This document shows, one piece after another, positions 45,601-60,000 of a stretch of DNA of 64,000 nt. Each line of letters starts with the position of its first letter. Position 1 is the stretch's first letter. Position numbers and translations under genes: made by a program. The DNA is taken from assembly GCA_964036155.1 (NCBI GenBank), contig OZ038422.1, positions 82,855,201 through 82,919,200 of the forward strand, in the 5' to 3' direction. Origin of the DNA: Diploscapter coronatus (lineage: Eukaryota > Nematoda > Chromadorea > Rhabditida > Rhabditidae). The notes under the pieces were generated by a model that worked only from the letters and a program-made list of their open reading frames with translations, was not told where the DNA came from and did no database searches.

Positions 45601-48502
45601 AAAAGAATTTTTCCTGGCAAATTAATTTTCTAGAAAATATGCAGTTTGTACAGATTTTCTTCCGACATTTTTTAATTTATGGAGTACAGCTTCTTCACTA
45701 GTTTAATATCTCGGATATCCTAGAGTTATTCTAATTTTCTGTGCCCCATGAGACCAATTTCTGCAGGCGCGAATGGCCCGGGACATTTGGATGTTTGTGA
45801 GGACTGGACTGCTTGTATGCAAATTGACGAGTAATGTTATTCCTCCCTCTGAAGAAAAGAGAACGCCCAACAAACCAATCAATTTCATTCATTCAATTCA
45901 CAAACCAAATTACGAAATTGCTCAATTGCGATATCCGAATGAAAGTTATCCTATTCTGAAAATGGTCGAAAGTGGACAGAACATTTGAACCGAAAATTTC
46001 TGAGATGCAACCCTTAGAGATAGCGGCGGCATATTGCTTGAATAATTCGTTACCATCTGGCGGCATAAGCACTGAAATAAATTGGAATTTTTTTTCAAGA
46101 AGACAAATCAATTACAGAAATTCTTTCAGGATGAATTTTGCTCTCCATGGTTATCAAACAGCCGGCTATCATATCGTCAATTTGGCACTTCATGGTCTGT
46201 GCACCCTAGCAGTTTATGGTGTGATCAAAATTCTGCCATGGTCTTCAAGTTGCCCATCGGATCTTACGGCGTTTTTCATAGCAGTCATCTTCGCTATTCA
46301 TCCAGTTCATACAGAAGCGGTAAAATGTTGGCCTCAAACTACCGAAGCCTATTGAACGCTTTTCAGATTGCAAATATCACGGGTCGAGCTGAATTGTTGA
46401 TGTCGTTATTCCTTCTGTTGTCATTGAAGTTCTACACTTCGAAGGACTATCTAAAGACGTTTATTTTCGCAACATTATCAATATTCAGCAAAGAACAGGG
46501 AATTATGATCTTCGTAAGAAAAAATCAAGAGATTCCAAAGATTGATTCAATTTCAGCCTATTTGTATGATGGTTGATATCTTGAGAAAGGATTTCTCTTT
46601 CCAAAGATGTGCTGTGCTATTTTTCACAGCTCTTGATTTTACTCTGATCCGATTGGCACTCAACGGGTTCAAGACTGCTAAATTCACTTCGCTCGACAAT
46701 CCTGCTGCTTTCGTTGATGATCCCATTTTTCGGGTAATTTTTTTTGGCTATTTGGAAATACAGAGATTTGAAGTGAGATGAAAAAAAATCATTTTCACAA
46801 TTTGGACTAATTTCATACAACTGAAATTTCAGTGGCTCAACATCGGCTATTTATGGTTCTACCACCTTAGCTTGCTGATTTTGCCTTATCCTTTGTGCTT
46901 CGATTACTCGATGGGTTGCATTCAACTGATCAACTCGTATTCCGATCCTCGATTGGGTCTTCTACTTTTGCTACCAGTCGTAATAATCGTCGTATATTAT
47001 GCAGTTCGTAACTTATCTGATTCGGATCAAAGGTTTGATCGTGGTTTGAAGAGAAATCTTCAAGAATAATCATTTTAGAAGCATTTTGTTTGGAATTATC
47101 TTCGGTGCTCTTGCAATGTTCCCTGCATCAAATATTGCTTTTACAGTCGGATTCACCGTAGCTGAACGAGTGCTTTATCTGCCGTCAATTGGATATTGTT
47201 TTCTTTTGGCAATCGCCTACAAATATCTATCGAAGATCTACAAATCACTCGAGATCATAAGTCTAGTGATTATGGCGATGGCAGTATCTCATTGTTTCGC
47301 GGTAATTTAATCTTTTGAAATTAGTAATGCTCGAAACTCTGATTCGAAATATCCAAAAGCCAAATCTGTATTGCTTTTCGCAAATTCAAACTATGAATTT
47401 CGAGTGTTACCATCTTTAGAAGAATAATAAATTTCGTGATTGTAAAATGAATTTTCAGCGATCAAAGGAGTGGACAAATGAGTTGTCGCTGTACAGTAGT
47501 GGCTTGGAAGTCTGTCCAAATAATGCGAAGATTCATTACAACTTGGGGAAGGTGTTGAACGATCTTGGAAATGAGGCTGAAGCTGAGCGGAACTACTGGA
47601 ATGCAATACAGTATGAAGAGAATTATGAAATTTTTAAGAAAATTCTCTTTAGTCTTCATCCAACTTATGATCAAGCCTTGAATAACCTCGGCAATTTACT
47701 GGAGAGGAATGGTAGACGAGATCAAGCAGAGCAATTGCTGAAGAGAGCTCTACAAGCCAAGCCACACTTCGCTGGTGCCTGGATGAATCTGGGTATCTCA
47801 CAGATGAACTCGGGAAAATTCGATGAGGCAGAAGCGTCTTTCGACCGATCGCTTCGATTGAGACCTAATTCTGCTGACTGTCATTTCAATCTGGGAAATC
47901 TCTATCAGAGAACCAACAGATTGCACAAGGCTATGAACGCTTGGAGAAACGCTACTAGGTCCGACATCAAAATAATTTAGCAGAAGAGTTTGATAATCTT
48001 AACTTATTTCAACGAGCACTATCTAAAATTAATATTTTCTTTCAGGATTGACCCTACTCATACAAAGTCGTGGATCAATTTGCTGGTTGTTCTGGATGAA
48101 TTGGATGATTGCCAATCTGCAATTTCATTGTCAGGCTCTGTTCTCACCAACTTTCCTCATGAACCGACGATTCTCTTTCAACTCGGTTCCTGCTTCGGTC
48201 AATTAGGACATTACGAAATGGCAGAGCAATTGCTGCAAGAAGCCATCAGTATAAGTCCCGAAAATTCGTTGTATCATACAAATCTAGGTACGAGTCGAAA
48301 CTATGTGAATCAATGAAGTTCACCGAACAATTTAGGTGTTCTCTATGAGAGATGGCACCGGTATTCTGATGCTGAAGTGAGTTATCGTCGAGCAGCTTTG
48401 CTAGAATCGTCAGACCAGAAAACGATTTCAACTGCCACTGAGAATCTCCAAGCTCTGACGCAGAAGCGAGAATTCAGAAAGAACTCAACTCGCCATCATT
48501 AA
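42639..48502 (+). CDS. TMTC-type protein O-mannosyltransferase (transmembrane and TPR)
   Basis: Exons 42639-42693, 42738-42928, 43017-43102, 46130-46319, 46367-46513, 46557-46733, 46833-47032, 47079-47301, 47459-47610, 47653-47958, 48046-48287 and 48336-48502 give 711 residues with all phases matching. Family landmarks are [27 protein letters not shown] near [35 protein letters not shown], and [12 protein letters not shown]. Multiple membrane spans fill the N-terminal half. At least five TPR repeats follow (for example [37 protein letters not shown]). TMTC proteins sit in the ER and transfer O-mannose to cadherin domains, using a dolichol-phosphate mannose donor; the Asp-Asp in FVFDDAE is the conserved luminal acidic motif of the GT-C fold. 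The length is normal for a short TMTC. Intron 3 is 3 kb, while the intron at 47611-47652 is only 42 nt. Which TMTC paralogue it is cannot be told. Confidence 0.92.
43103..46129 (+). other. large intron 3 of the TMTC gene
   Basis: Open frames at 44763-45050 and 45082-45382 have no motif and no phase-compatible splice sites. No nested gene, RNA gene or transposon end is seen. It is ten times longer than most introns here and may hold regulatory sequence. Confidence 0.4.
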
Positions 48503-48760
48503 TTTATTCAGAATATTTATTACAATATCACCCTGGTCAGATTTAACGAGTACGATCTATGATAAGTCAAATCCTATAACGGGTATTTCATTCAATGCTT
48601 CAGTTGAAAAAAACGTTTATTTATTGCAAAAAATACTTTATCAGAATAAAGATGTGTGTACAAAAATTACTGGATGTTCATGATAAAATCACATTTGATT
48701 GCTTTAGTGTGAGCTCATGAAGAATATCAAGGAAAAATGCGATGAGATAATGAAACTATT

Positions 48761-50410
48761 CTATGAGTTTTCTCCATAAAGAATGTAATTAGGATGGATG
48801 GAGCGAGGCGAAGGGGATGGGATCGGAGAATTGTGGTGGCTTTCTGCATGGCGAGCTGCGACCATCAGACGATCGGACAAGAACGATATCAGAATCATCC
48901 AAGCCTTTACCGTTTCCTTGTGCGTTCTGCCCGGCCCGATCCATTCGAATAGACAGGATTGCAAGATTTCACCGAAAGCCTCCCAATGACGAGATCTGTA
49001 GAAGGAATGGTTATTTTTAAAAAATAGCAGAATTTTAGATTTACTTGATGTGCAATCCGCTATGTCCCCTAGTCAGATTCTCAATCGATGACTTGATGGC
49101 TGATTCGAGATCATCCAAATTATCTATGCAGGTTTGGATCAGATCTGTTACTTGCCTTCTGAAAGTGAATTTATTCTGTGAAACGTTTTTTTCTATCAAT
49201 TTTACCTATGTCTTTCTATTGAAGTTGGGTCGGGTCCAAATGCATTAGATCCAATCTTCTGGACGAGATTTGACATGACGGTCTCGCCAAACGTAGACTT
49301 CGGAATCTTTTGCCACGATTTCCTGAAACCACTGCTTAAATTTCCGAAAATATGTTTAGTCTTCAGTCACAAGACCTGGATAATGGATTCAAGGACTCAA
49401 CTTATCCCCCTCCCCTTTAGGACGCTTGTATCACATTTCAATCACAGCATATCTGCGCATTCGCATTACATCATCATTTCCTTTTAAGAAATTCTAATGA
49501 TTTCCTTTGAAGGTTTGAAGAAATATCAAATGCTCAAGGAAACACAAAATATGAAATGATTATTGGCAGTGGGTGTTCTTGAAATTCATACCCCACAATT
49601 TCACTTCCAGAAAAAACACAAAATTGCCTGCTTCCGATTTTTCGATGTTTGGTTATTTCCGAAAATTATCGGAATAAGTAATCGTGAGAGTTTTCGACAA
49701 CATTTTTGATGACATAATAACGCGCAACCGAAATCATAGATCAAACGGAAATTATGTAAGACAAATGTGATTTCTTCTGTCATATAGTAAGAGTAATAGT
49801 CATGTTTTTTTTGCATGATCTTTGCTCAACCCATAGATCTTTGTGACATCCAAATTTTTTGGACTAATAGCAATTTCTTTGATCGATAGTGTATAAATAG
49901 TCGATTTTTACCGAAGTAGAATCTTCTTCTCTGCTGATAGTTCAGTTTCTCGTCCGTGATGATGCGAACCGCTGTGTGGCGATTGGGGGCTTCCTGAAAT
50001 CAATTCACTTCTAACCCAGAACCACTTACGAATACGATACCTGGTGGAGGAGCCGGTGAAGCTGAACGACATCGTCTAAGCGCTCGAGGTTGGAGATGAG
50101 ATGAAGAGGCTGAGTGACGTTCCTGAAATATCGGACTTCATATTTAAAGACCAGAGAGAATGTGTGATAAAATTTTGATAACTAAATTTAGAGCCAAATT
50201 TTGATTTAACAAAAGACGCCTAAAACCATGCCGCAAGGGGACGATGTGGTTTATTTTTGCTGTACTGCGATGCACTGCGACCCATGGATGGAGACGTCGG
50301 TGAATCTGGAGCCGAGGTAATGTAATACGGAGATAGGTTGCCTGGTCGCTTGTGAGAAGGAAACATCTTGCTCAACGGCGAAAATTGTCGACCGAAGGCG
50401 AACGATAGCA
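48761..50410 (-). CDS. globin with disordered extensions
   Basis: Exons 50041-50122, 49912-49993, 49206-49322, 49045-49158 and 48761-48995 (TAG) agree in phase. An upstream coding stretch to about 50410 (LSFAFGRQFSPLSKMFPS) is likely but its junction is unsettled. The N-terminal part is Ser/His/Pro-rich and disordered. The globin domain opens with LSAEKKILLRKSWQKIPKS (A helix with its Trp). Then come ERHRRQVTDLIQTCIDNLDD, LTRGHSGLHI with the probable proximal His, and HWEAFGEILQSC, then KAWMILISFLSDRL as the H helix. It ends with a Ser/Pro/His-rich tail. Nematode globins of this long type bind haem and often act in neurons as redox or gas sensors; that role is inferred. The region between A and E helices is shorter than usual, so a small exon could be missing. 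Confidence 0.7.
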
Positions 50411-53400
50411 TGGGTGGTTTGCCTGACGGAGATGGGGAGGGTTGGTTGGAAGCCAGGATGAAGGCTGGAGGCTGAGACAGCAGGCAGAGGCCTAGAATGC
50501 ACGGGATATGAACCTAACCAACGGCAGTAAATAAGTGGTAGGTAACATGGAAGAGGATTGATGAGAAAAGGCAGAAGCACATAAAGAGACGCATAATAAG
50601 CTGTGTGAGAAAGAGAAAGGGAAGAAGGGGTTGTAGGTGAAGGATAAAAAGTGGATGATGACGAAGGAGGACGATGCTCTATGCGATGCTAATGAATGGA
50701 AATGAATTGGAGTTGAGCTGCTGCTGCAAAACACTCCAGGACAGGCAGAAAGGAAGAAAATGTGCATTGCACTGATGCAGCGAGGCAATTTGCATGTCGC
50801 AATGACATGAATCACCCGCCAATTCACGAGAAACTATTTACATGTTTACATGCAAAGTGATAGTCAAGTTAGACACTGGACATCGGATGAAAATGATAAT
50901 ATTCAGGTTTGGAAGCATATTGGTTTTTATATGTGAAAAGAGGAAGTAAATGGCGCATTAAATACTCATCAATTCTCGACAGCCGCGAAGCAAGGGAAGG
51001 CAGATTTCAGATGGAAGGCAAAATAATTCATCAGAGCATGGATTAGATTGGCTTTGGCTGTGTTTTAGCACTCCATATCATCTTATGCGAAAATATGGGA
51101 ACTGCAGTTTTTATAGCGAAGTAAAATGGTTAATTAGAGTTAACACATGACTGCAATCAATATTCATTAAGATGATATTCATGGAATTCAAAGGGAAAAA
51201 ATGACAGCATTTTTTCTCTCTGGTTTTAATTATTTCCTGCCGTCATTAGCAAGTCATCAGCTTATTTCGAATGACATTGAATGACGCTAAATTGCAGCCG
51301 ACTTTTATACACGCAAATTGGAGTCAAAAATGCGGTTAAACTTGCGATGCATATTCCAATCGCAATTCCAATTCTGATGTAATCATCGCATGTCATCCAA
51401 ATCAAAGTCCCCTAAGAAGGATGGCTAAATTATTCAATGTTATGCTGTGCGGCACATCAAATTACCATAATTTTCTAGTGTTTTCGGAAAGCATTAGAAC
51501 ATCAAAAAATAGGATACAGCTTGTAAAAAGTAACAGGCTGGAAAATATTTTAAAATCATATGTGATTCATCTATACATCATTCACTAAAGCCTTTTTCAT
51601 CTAAATTTATCACCCTCATGCATACGTTTTTTTTTAGAAAAATTAAACATTTCAAAGAACGAGCAATTGAGACAGAATAAATAGCAAATTTATGAACTGA
51701 AATTGCAATACGTCCTTTGAAGTTGATTTGGCTTGACAATATTTCAATGATTCATTGAGTAATTATTCTAAAAAGAATAACAAAATATCCTGAATTGCAT
51801 ATAATCAGTGATTTATCGTGTCTCAGTTGTCTATAATCTTTGACAATTCTTACCGATGCTGCTTGGGGCATGTTTGAATTGATATAGGTTAATAGAAATG
51901 ATTTTGGCGATTATATTGAATTACAGAGGTTGGTGGTTAGTCCAGGAAGAATATCGAATAGGTCTGGTCGAAAGAAGGAAAACCAGCAGCTCTGCTTCCG
52001 CCTCTACTTCTGTTTCAGTTTCGGGATTGGATCTACGACCCCGTTTCCTTAACAACAAATATGAATTATTCGTTTTGAAACGTTTTTTCTTTCAAAATTA
52101 TCCACGTTGACATCAAAAAGTTACATTTTTAAACTGACGATACATATTTCAACATCACTAAAATATGCAAATATTTCGTTACGGCATGAAGAGACTTTGA
52201 AAATTTCTTAGAAAGTTCGAATAATTTGGACAGGATATTTGAAAATTTGATGTGGAAATAGTATTGGTGAAGAATTATTTTACTTTATTAGAATATTCAT
52301 TTCTAATAAAAGAATGGAGAGAACTTAGAAATTATCAGATATAATGAGTGTAATGCTCCGAAAATGGAAAGCAATTCGATTCAGTATCCAGTGGAAACGA
52401 ATTCTCATGAAGCAAAAACCTGAGAAACGACGATTAAGCCGAAACAATTCCAATGCACATTTTGATTTATTGATACTCGAAAGGAATAGGACAGGAAGGC
52501 GAAAAGCAATTCGATTTTGAATTTGGTTCGCAAAAATCATATAATCTTTATTAAAATCGAAGTAGATATTGAAACAACACTGGGATAAAATAACATAAAA
52601 GCTTAGAAAATTATGCAAATTAAAAATCGGAAAATGAATGAACGTTTTATAAGATACATTATTGCACACTCGCGGCCGGATAAGAACGATGAAAATAATC
52701 TACGAAAGGAAAAATATGCCAGAAAATAATAGTTAAAATATTTCGGAATCAATTAATGGCCAAAATATTTTTAATTAGAAAAAAAAGAAAAATGAAGTTG
52801 TGAAAGACCTTATCATACCCCGTAGAAACTGAATTGAAGTGTTATTGCACGGCTGAAGTTACGATATGATGATGTGAATGAAAGAGGAGTTGCGAGGAGA
52901 ATGGAAAATTAGAAAGAATATTTTTTATTTGAAAGAACATAGAAGTGGATTAAGAATCATGAATCTAGGCTGTCATAAGTGATTAGTGATAATTATTGCA
53001 TCGAAATTATTCCATCTCCAAACATGGTTATTATTGTACTTTGTGGCGTCGATAATTATGATAATTAGCATAGAATAGAAACGCATGGCTATAATATGCT
53101 ATGGGCAACTGTATGAAATAGTCTAGTTGAAGTAAAACCACACGACTTTTCGAATATTAAAGTGCAACCAAATTATGTTTAATTGAATCTGAATCCGAAC
53201 TCTTTTGAAAATACGTACTTAAATGATACATTTTAGTAATCCCTTTCTATCTATCTATAGATTGATAGAAGATAGGAAAAAGACGAATCACTAAAATTTA
53301 GCTTCGAAGCACGATTCTAAAAGGTCTAAATTCCTAGAAAAAAGTTTGCTATCATCTGAATGTATCTTCGAAAAGTCGTGTGATATGCAGAACATGTAAG

Positions 53401-54016
53401 GAAATCGCTATGGAATAAAAAACGAAAGGAGATCCGACTGCCAAATTGCAGAGGGGCGGGGCTTGAAACAATGGCTGGAAATTGAGAGCAGAAAATGGAG
53501 AGGGGAAGGGTGCAAAATTGCGTCATCCTCAGATTGAAGACTGACTGGGACTGAATGGATGAACTGCGAATTGAATTAGAAGAAAACGAGTAGAGGAGGG
53601 AAAGTGATGAAAAGGAAGTGAGAATGAAAATGGGAAGAAAAAGACGATGAGGTGACTTTGAAGTCCTCACTCTGATTGTGAGAGAGGGAAGAGCTCAAGT
53701 CTGCAGGACGAAGATGGAGAGTCAAGATGAAAAATATTAAGATTTTTGTTTTGTTCCGAATAAATAATAATTTTGAAAATGCCTAAGGAATTGCAAATTT
53801 AGATGATCAGAAAATTCGATCACAAGCCATGTTCAGATTCTTCCTATTGCATCAACTCTAACAAAGTACAACCTGAATATAGTTTGGCTTACGTCTCAGT
53901 TATAAAGAATATGAACACAGCATGTGACAGAATTTTTGATTAGCCTAATGGAAAATTTAGAGCTTGTTCGATTTTCTAATCTTCCTTATTCGGTAATAAA
54001 ATGCTGGATGATGCCG
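50411..54016. other. 3.6-kb spacer, no gene supported
   Basis: AT-rich with purine-rich blocks (50550-50770, 53400-53660) that create long low-complexity minus-strand frames. It contains no recognisable motif, RNA gene or terminal repeat. It holds the upstream region of the globin gene and the 3' flank of the nuclear receptor gene. Confidence 0.5.
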
Positions 54017-57000
54017 TTATGTGGAAAAATCCGAAGCTGGACTTGGCGTGTTGCTGCAGGACTGCCTGCTCACAGAAGGACAGCATCGAGGTGGCTGGAC
54101 GAGGATGAAGGGCAGATAGAACATCTTCGAGTGAAGAAGCACGGAGGATGAAGATGATAAAAGGGGCAGCCTGAAAATAGATATTTCCATCTTTAAATTG
54201 ATTTGAAAATGAACTATTTTACTTCTATTGATTTGGGAATTACTCGAATCAAATACAGTCTTCATTTTCGACTCTCGGAATCTCCTTTCACAAAGGGGCG
54301 ATTATTTGAGAACAAGAAAATTTTGAAATTTTCTTCTTCAATGATGTTTATTATGACATTTTCATCTTTCGTTTCTAGGCCGCATTTCATAAATGGCATA
54401 ATAATAAAAATGATGCAATGTCTGCAAAAATAACGCAAACGCGGCTCATTTACTCATGCAAAGAATTTCTAAACGACAAAAATTCGCATTTTCAATGCAT
54501 GAATTTTTAGGTAAAATGTGGAAGTTGCAAAATTTTGAATGGTTCGAAATGATGTATTGACGCAATTCAAGTTACGAAGACAGCATGAATAAAGTGAGAT
54601 AAAATGTCTCGTCATTACGTCATTATGTCAAATCCAATTTCTCAAAATTTAAAGGAAAATAAATAAACCGAGCATACCATTGAAGAATATCTGTGAGTCT
54701 GCTAACATTATCCTGTTGAATCAGTTCAATTTGCAAGGCCTTCACAAACTGGTCTTGAATAAGTTGAACGTGACATCGCATTTCGGGTTTGACGACTGAT
54801 AATTTATCACATCCTTCTAAAAATAGAAATGCATTTTGATAACTTAAAAATAATTTACCTGGGAGTTGGTTCAAATGAAGTAGTGTAATTGCCTTAATGC
54901 AGACATAGGCTTCTGTCGTCAAATTCAACTTGGAATACGAATTCAATAAACTAGTAAAATTTTCAACCAAAATTCCAGCCTCTCTGAAATCAAAGATAAT
55001 ATTTTTGTGAACAATTAGTAAATTTTACTTGACGACATGTTCGAGAGGGATCGTCTTGCCCATTACAGCCGATAGTCGTTTTTGCAATAGAAGAATATTG
55101 ACAGTCGGATCAGTAAAAGAGATCTAAATAGGAAAAAGATGAAAATCAACTTTCCCTTGGCTTAGTTTTTCTTCATTTCAAATCTGTTCGTGATTTTAAC
55201 GCCCTTTTCAAGGAAATAGAATAGTTGTGCTAAGATGTATGAGTTACTACGTTCACATAACCAAACGAAATGTCGTATCTTTCAGGGATATTTTGCAATT
55301 TCAACTTCGTTCATCTATCTTATATTTCAAATACGTATGAAAAAGATTAAATATGGAATGATTTATGATAAAATGTGAACTTTTACCTCATCCTGTCCGT
55401 CGATAGTCGTTGTAGTGACTTGTGCTTCCTCGGAATTGACAGCGTTGGCCTGTGTCGTGGAAGAAGCGTAATAGCAGGCAGAGAGGAGGACGAGTTCTGG
55501 CCATCGCTGGGTGAGCAGGTGAGTGTGCACATCCACAGGCAGTTCCGAGTAGAACGGAAGGGATTTCGTCCATTGCACTAATTGCTCGATTATTTCGTCA
55601 CCTGAAAATATGATAATAAACAATCAAATTTTCAATGATTATCTTTCATTAATAAATGTGCTTTTCTCAATTGCTTTGAATAAATATAACGAAATATATG
55701 AAAACAATGTACCTATCCGGCTAAGCCTCTGGCAAGCAGGAGCAATATCAGAAGCAGTTTCTACAGGATCAACTCGAAGTCCTCTCAGATTGATCAATTG
55801 GCCAACTCGATCGATTTCAATCAATTCCTAAAGATCATTTTCATCGAGAATTCAAGCTAATTTGCTATATTTTTCTATATTAAAGATGGAAAAATTAGAT
55901 TCGAAAAGTACCTGGATAAGATTTTTGTGCGGAGGCGTATTTTTCTGTGTGACGACACTCGAAGGCCGACTTTCAGGCCGATTTTCCTGTTGAAGACACC
56001 GTTCGCGACGTTGTTTGTAGATGGAATAAATTGCATTCGCATTTCTGCCTCCAGGCATTCTGTCTTCACGAACGGCTGAAAATATGTAGGTGAAATAAGA
56101 GTCTCATAATTTATCATTAGTAAAGTAAATAGAATTTCAATTTAGATTAGCTTCAGTCATGAAAGAAGAAAGATCTTGAAAATTTAAAAAGAAGGAAGGC
56201 TAAAACTATTTTAGATTTCACGTCGCTATAAAATTTCGAGAAAAAATCGTGAAGCGACTTTTCATGCGAGAAAGTGAAATTTAAAATTCAAGATTTCAAG
56301 CAGAGATATCTTTCACATTGTTTTTCAGAATTTCTGATAAGAGTTATCATTTTTCTTTTTTATCTTTTCGCGACCTTTTATTCTTCTCATATTGCAATGC
56401 TATTTCGCAGATTTTGATCCATTTTCTTTCAGCTTCATATTAGTTGAAAAGCAGATTTAAAATCGCGCGTTGCTAGGAGCAACAACCTAAAAATAAATAG
56501 GAGGAGAAGGAAAAAGGCAAGAGATGAAGTGAATCTGAATTAAAATTGGAAAATGTAGCAAAAATATAAAATGAAAAAGAAGCAAAATCGAGCTGACCTT
56601 CTAAAACCATCCCCTCAGCTACGCACTTTTGAAATCGACAATACTGACACCTGAAATTTCCGATTTAGAGAAGAATTGAAACTGAATTTTCGTACACGTA
56701 CTAAGGCTGGGAAATTCATACTTGAGAAATTTGAAAATAGATTATCTGAATTTGCGTCCATAATAATCTCTAGCATATGATAATGTATTTTCAAAATATT
56801 TTCGGCATGAAATCTTTGCTCACCGATTTTCAATTCATAATTTATCTGAGTTCATTACACCCATATTGGATCATCAAATGAGTTATCGAAGTTTATAACC
56901 ACGTTAATGCTTTTGTTCTTCATGCTATTTTAGATTAGGTATAAAATAAAATACTAGCTACATTGCTAATCTCGGAAATCACGAAAGATATCGTAAGGCT

Positions 57001-60000
57001 CAATGGTTTTTGTAAGTCGATATGGAGAATAAGAAAAGTCCGTACCTATTTCTATGGGCTCTATCGATGGGACAGGCCGCCTTGCCGTCAATGCAGGTGT
57101 AGACGCGCTTGTTTTGCACTGTTCGTTTGAAGAATCCTTTGCAACTGAAAATGACGGTCAATTAGAAAATTGAAGAAGATCGAGTCAACATCGAAACTTT
57201 TATATGAATGAGTGTAGACGAATGGGCATGATTTCGAAAAGGATTCTCTTTAGATAAGAGGTGCAGAAGAGAAGAGGCGCCTCCCACATAAGCTCTATCT
57301 CATCGCCATTAAAAAGATGCGGAATTTCAGCTTCAAGTGCGCGATTATGTCTTGGAGCACAGGGCAGATTTGAAAGAATGAAAGAGTTGAGCAAACTCAG
57401 GTGTTAGTCAGCGGGTAAATAAATCGAGAGGTAGGTAATGAAATAAAGGGGAAGGATTGAAATGGTGTCGGGAATGGGGATTGGAAAGAAACCCTCCGGG
57501 CAGAGGCGAAGGGCGAGGGGTGCAAAATGAAGGAGAAGGGAGGGAGGAAGGGAAGAAGAAGAAGACAGTCGGACGATTGGAGTGTTGGACGGTACACAGT
57601 GCGGTACGACCTTGGCAGACAAGCACTGAACGGGGCAGGGGACGGAAAGGGGCAAGACGAAAGGGAAGAGACAAAGGGAGGAGATGCAAGAAAAATAGAG
57701 AATTGTGCAATATCCTTGAAAAAAAATGAGAATATAAAACACATTACAAACATCGGCACAACAAGAACCCTGTTGAGGCTCGAGGAATATCGTTGTGCAT
57801 CTTGTTGCGAGTTGAAAGAAAATCAAAACATTGAGAGGAAAGGTAAAACAAGCATAAAATATTGAGCTTTACAATGAAAAATGATGGGTGATAGAGTTGT
57901 AATGCTCGAGAATTTGATATGATTTATTTGAATCTCGAAATAAATCGGAGAAAATCGCATGACTCGAGGGAAATTAAAACCGATATGTGTATTACTCCAA
58001 AATAAGCGCGCAATTTTGTCTAAATCTAAAATGCTGCATTTGCATTTTGTTGGAGTTTTCAATGAAAAACTCATAGCATCTGTCGAACCTAATAAAACAT
58101 TAGCAGAGCAGACGAAAAGACGAAGGCAAAAAGAGAGGAGGAGAAGAAATGACCTCCTCCCTCCCAACTGCACTATGCGAACAGAACTGATGCACAAGAA
58201 AAAGGTCATTTCTAGCAGATGCGAGGGGGAGTTAAAGAAAGACACAAAAAGGGGAATTTAGCAATCAAAGGAGAAAATCGAAATGATTCATGAAAATGCA
58301 GTGATCGTTTGCGAGTATCACTGAAGTGGCTCTTTTTAACGATTCCAATGCGAATTTGCGAGTCTGTCAAATGAAGGACAGAGGATGGAAAACGAGATTC
58401 GTAAGAGCACAGATGCGAGCGGGAAACCAGATGATATAAAAGGAAGAGGATTTTGGAGGATATTATGATTGATCGGACTCAATTATGGTGCATGGGCAGA
58501 CAAGATCATGATCAAACTGGGTTTGTATAACAAGAGAAGATGGAAACCAAATTTTGATCGGAAGAAATTGTGTTTTATAAATAAATTTTTTAAATTTAGC
58601 TATGTAAAAAATTAGGGAAGAATTTGTCATAAGGTCAAAAAGGAATCAAATGTGCATTGCCGTGCGCTTAAATTTAGAAAAAAAAGAGAAAAGGTAGAGT
58701 AAAATCAGTCAAAAAGTCATAAACCTTGGGTTGAGTTGAGTGGAAACCTTGAATTCGCGAATTCGAATTCAGTCTGTCCCTGTCCTCTACAATCAGCGAC
58801 TGGCAGAATGTAGAAAGCAGTCTTCTTTTTCCAATTCGTCTTTGCCATTTTCTTTCAGCCTAACTCTCAATATTTCCATTTTTCTTGCATTTCCACATTT
58901 TGCCGATTGACTTTTTGTGAAACGATTTTTTTCGCGTCGATTTCCACGTTTCCGTTCATAATAATTCACACGTAGTCGTCAGTATTATGGCATAAATAAA
59001 TTGGGTGGTGTGGATCCACAATAATAATTTAATTGTGTCAATTTCAAACTAATTTTTTATCAATATTCAGAAAATCCGTCAGTAAATATTAGAGAAAGCT
59101 CTCATTTTGAAAAAGTGATTATTTCAAAAGTTTCAAGCTAGATCTTATCACTAAAAGCGTGAAGATTGTCTAATAGCCTAGTTGCACTTTTATCTGCTAG
59201 TGTGTTTCATTTAGCACCAGTTGATCTGTCTGTCATTGTCGTACGCAGCCTTGCACGCCTTCTTCATTGAGTTGTCGAATAGTTGAATGCCAGCCTTGAC
59301 CTCGCAAGGACAACCAAAAGGATCGACAAGAAACGAGGAATGCAAGTCAGGACAAGGGGTAAGGGTGGCACAGACTGAAGTACTGAGGGCGACACTCCGA
59401 CAATGACATTGATACAATCAAATTCGACACTCCTATTCTCCCTTTGAAGAGCTATTTTTGTATGCGCAAAATCGATGCTTGATTTTTAGAACTCAAAGAT
59501 GAAAGAACGCCATTTCTCAATTACCGTAGGCCGACACGGTGGCTTTCGCTAGATTTTTTCAATGTTGCAATTTCTGCTATGATCATAATGTGAAAATTCG
59601 ACGGTAAATTATTCTAGTTTTGTTATATCATCGTTCTTTTCCAACACAAAATCAAAGACCAAGTCGATCTTCATGCTTTGTTTCTATGAAGTCCAGCTTG
59701 TCTGTCTGCTCTATCAATCTTTGATGTTAATGATTATCAATTTTTGCGTAATATTTTCAGATTATTTATGCATTTATGCACGTATTGGTCAGTTACGGCT
59801 ATTTGTGTGATTGGTTGATTGCATTATGATAATATTATGACTGATGCGTTTGGATTTGAAGGATAAATGATAAGGAGAGATACAGATAGAAGAGAGATAG
59901 ACGGAGGCAACGTGATAGAGGCGGAGAAAGAGAGATATCCCTTCTGAAAATCCTTGACCATTTCGCATTCGCACCGCATTTCGTATTTCTCAATTTTGCA

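Noticed and set aside
43103..46129. Possible nested gene in TMTC intron 3
   Set aside because: Frames there lack motifs and none has convincing splice partners.
57397..57865. Frames of 90-140 codons on both strands rich in Ser/Pro/Phe or Gly/Arg/Lys
   Set aside because: They arise from purine-rich low-complexity DNA inside the receptor intron.
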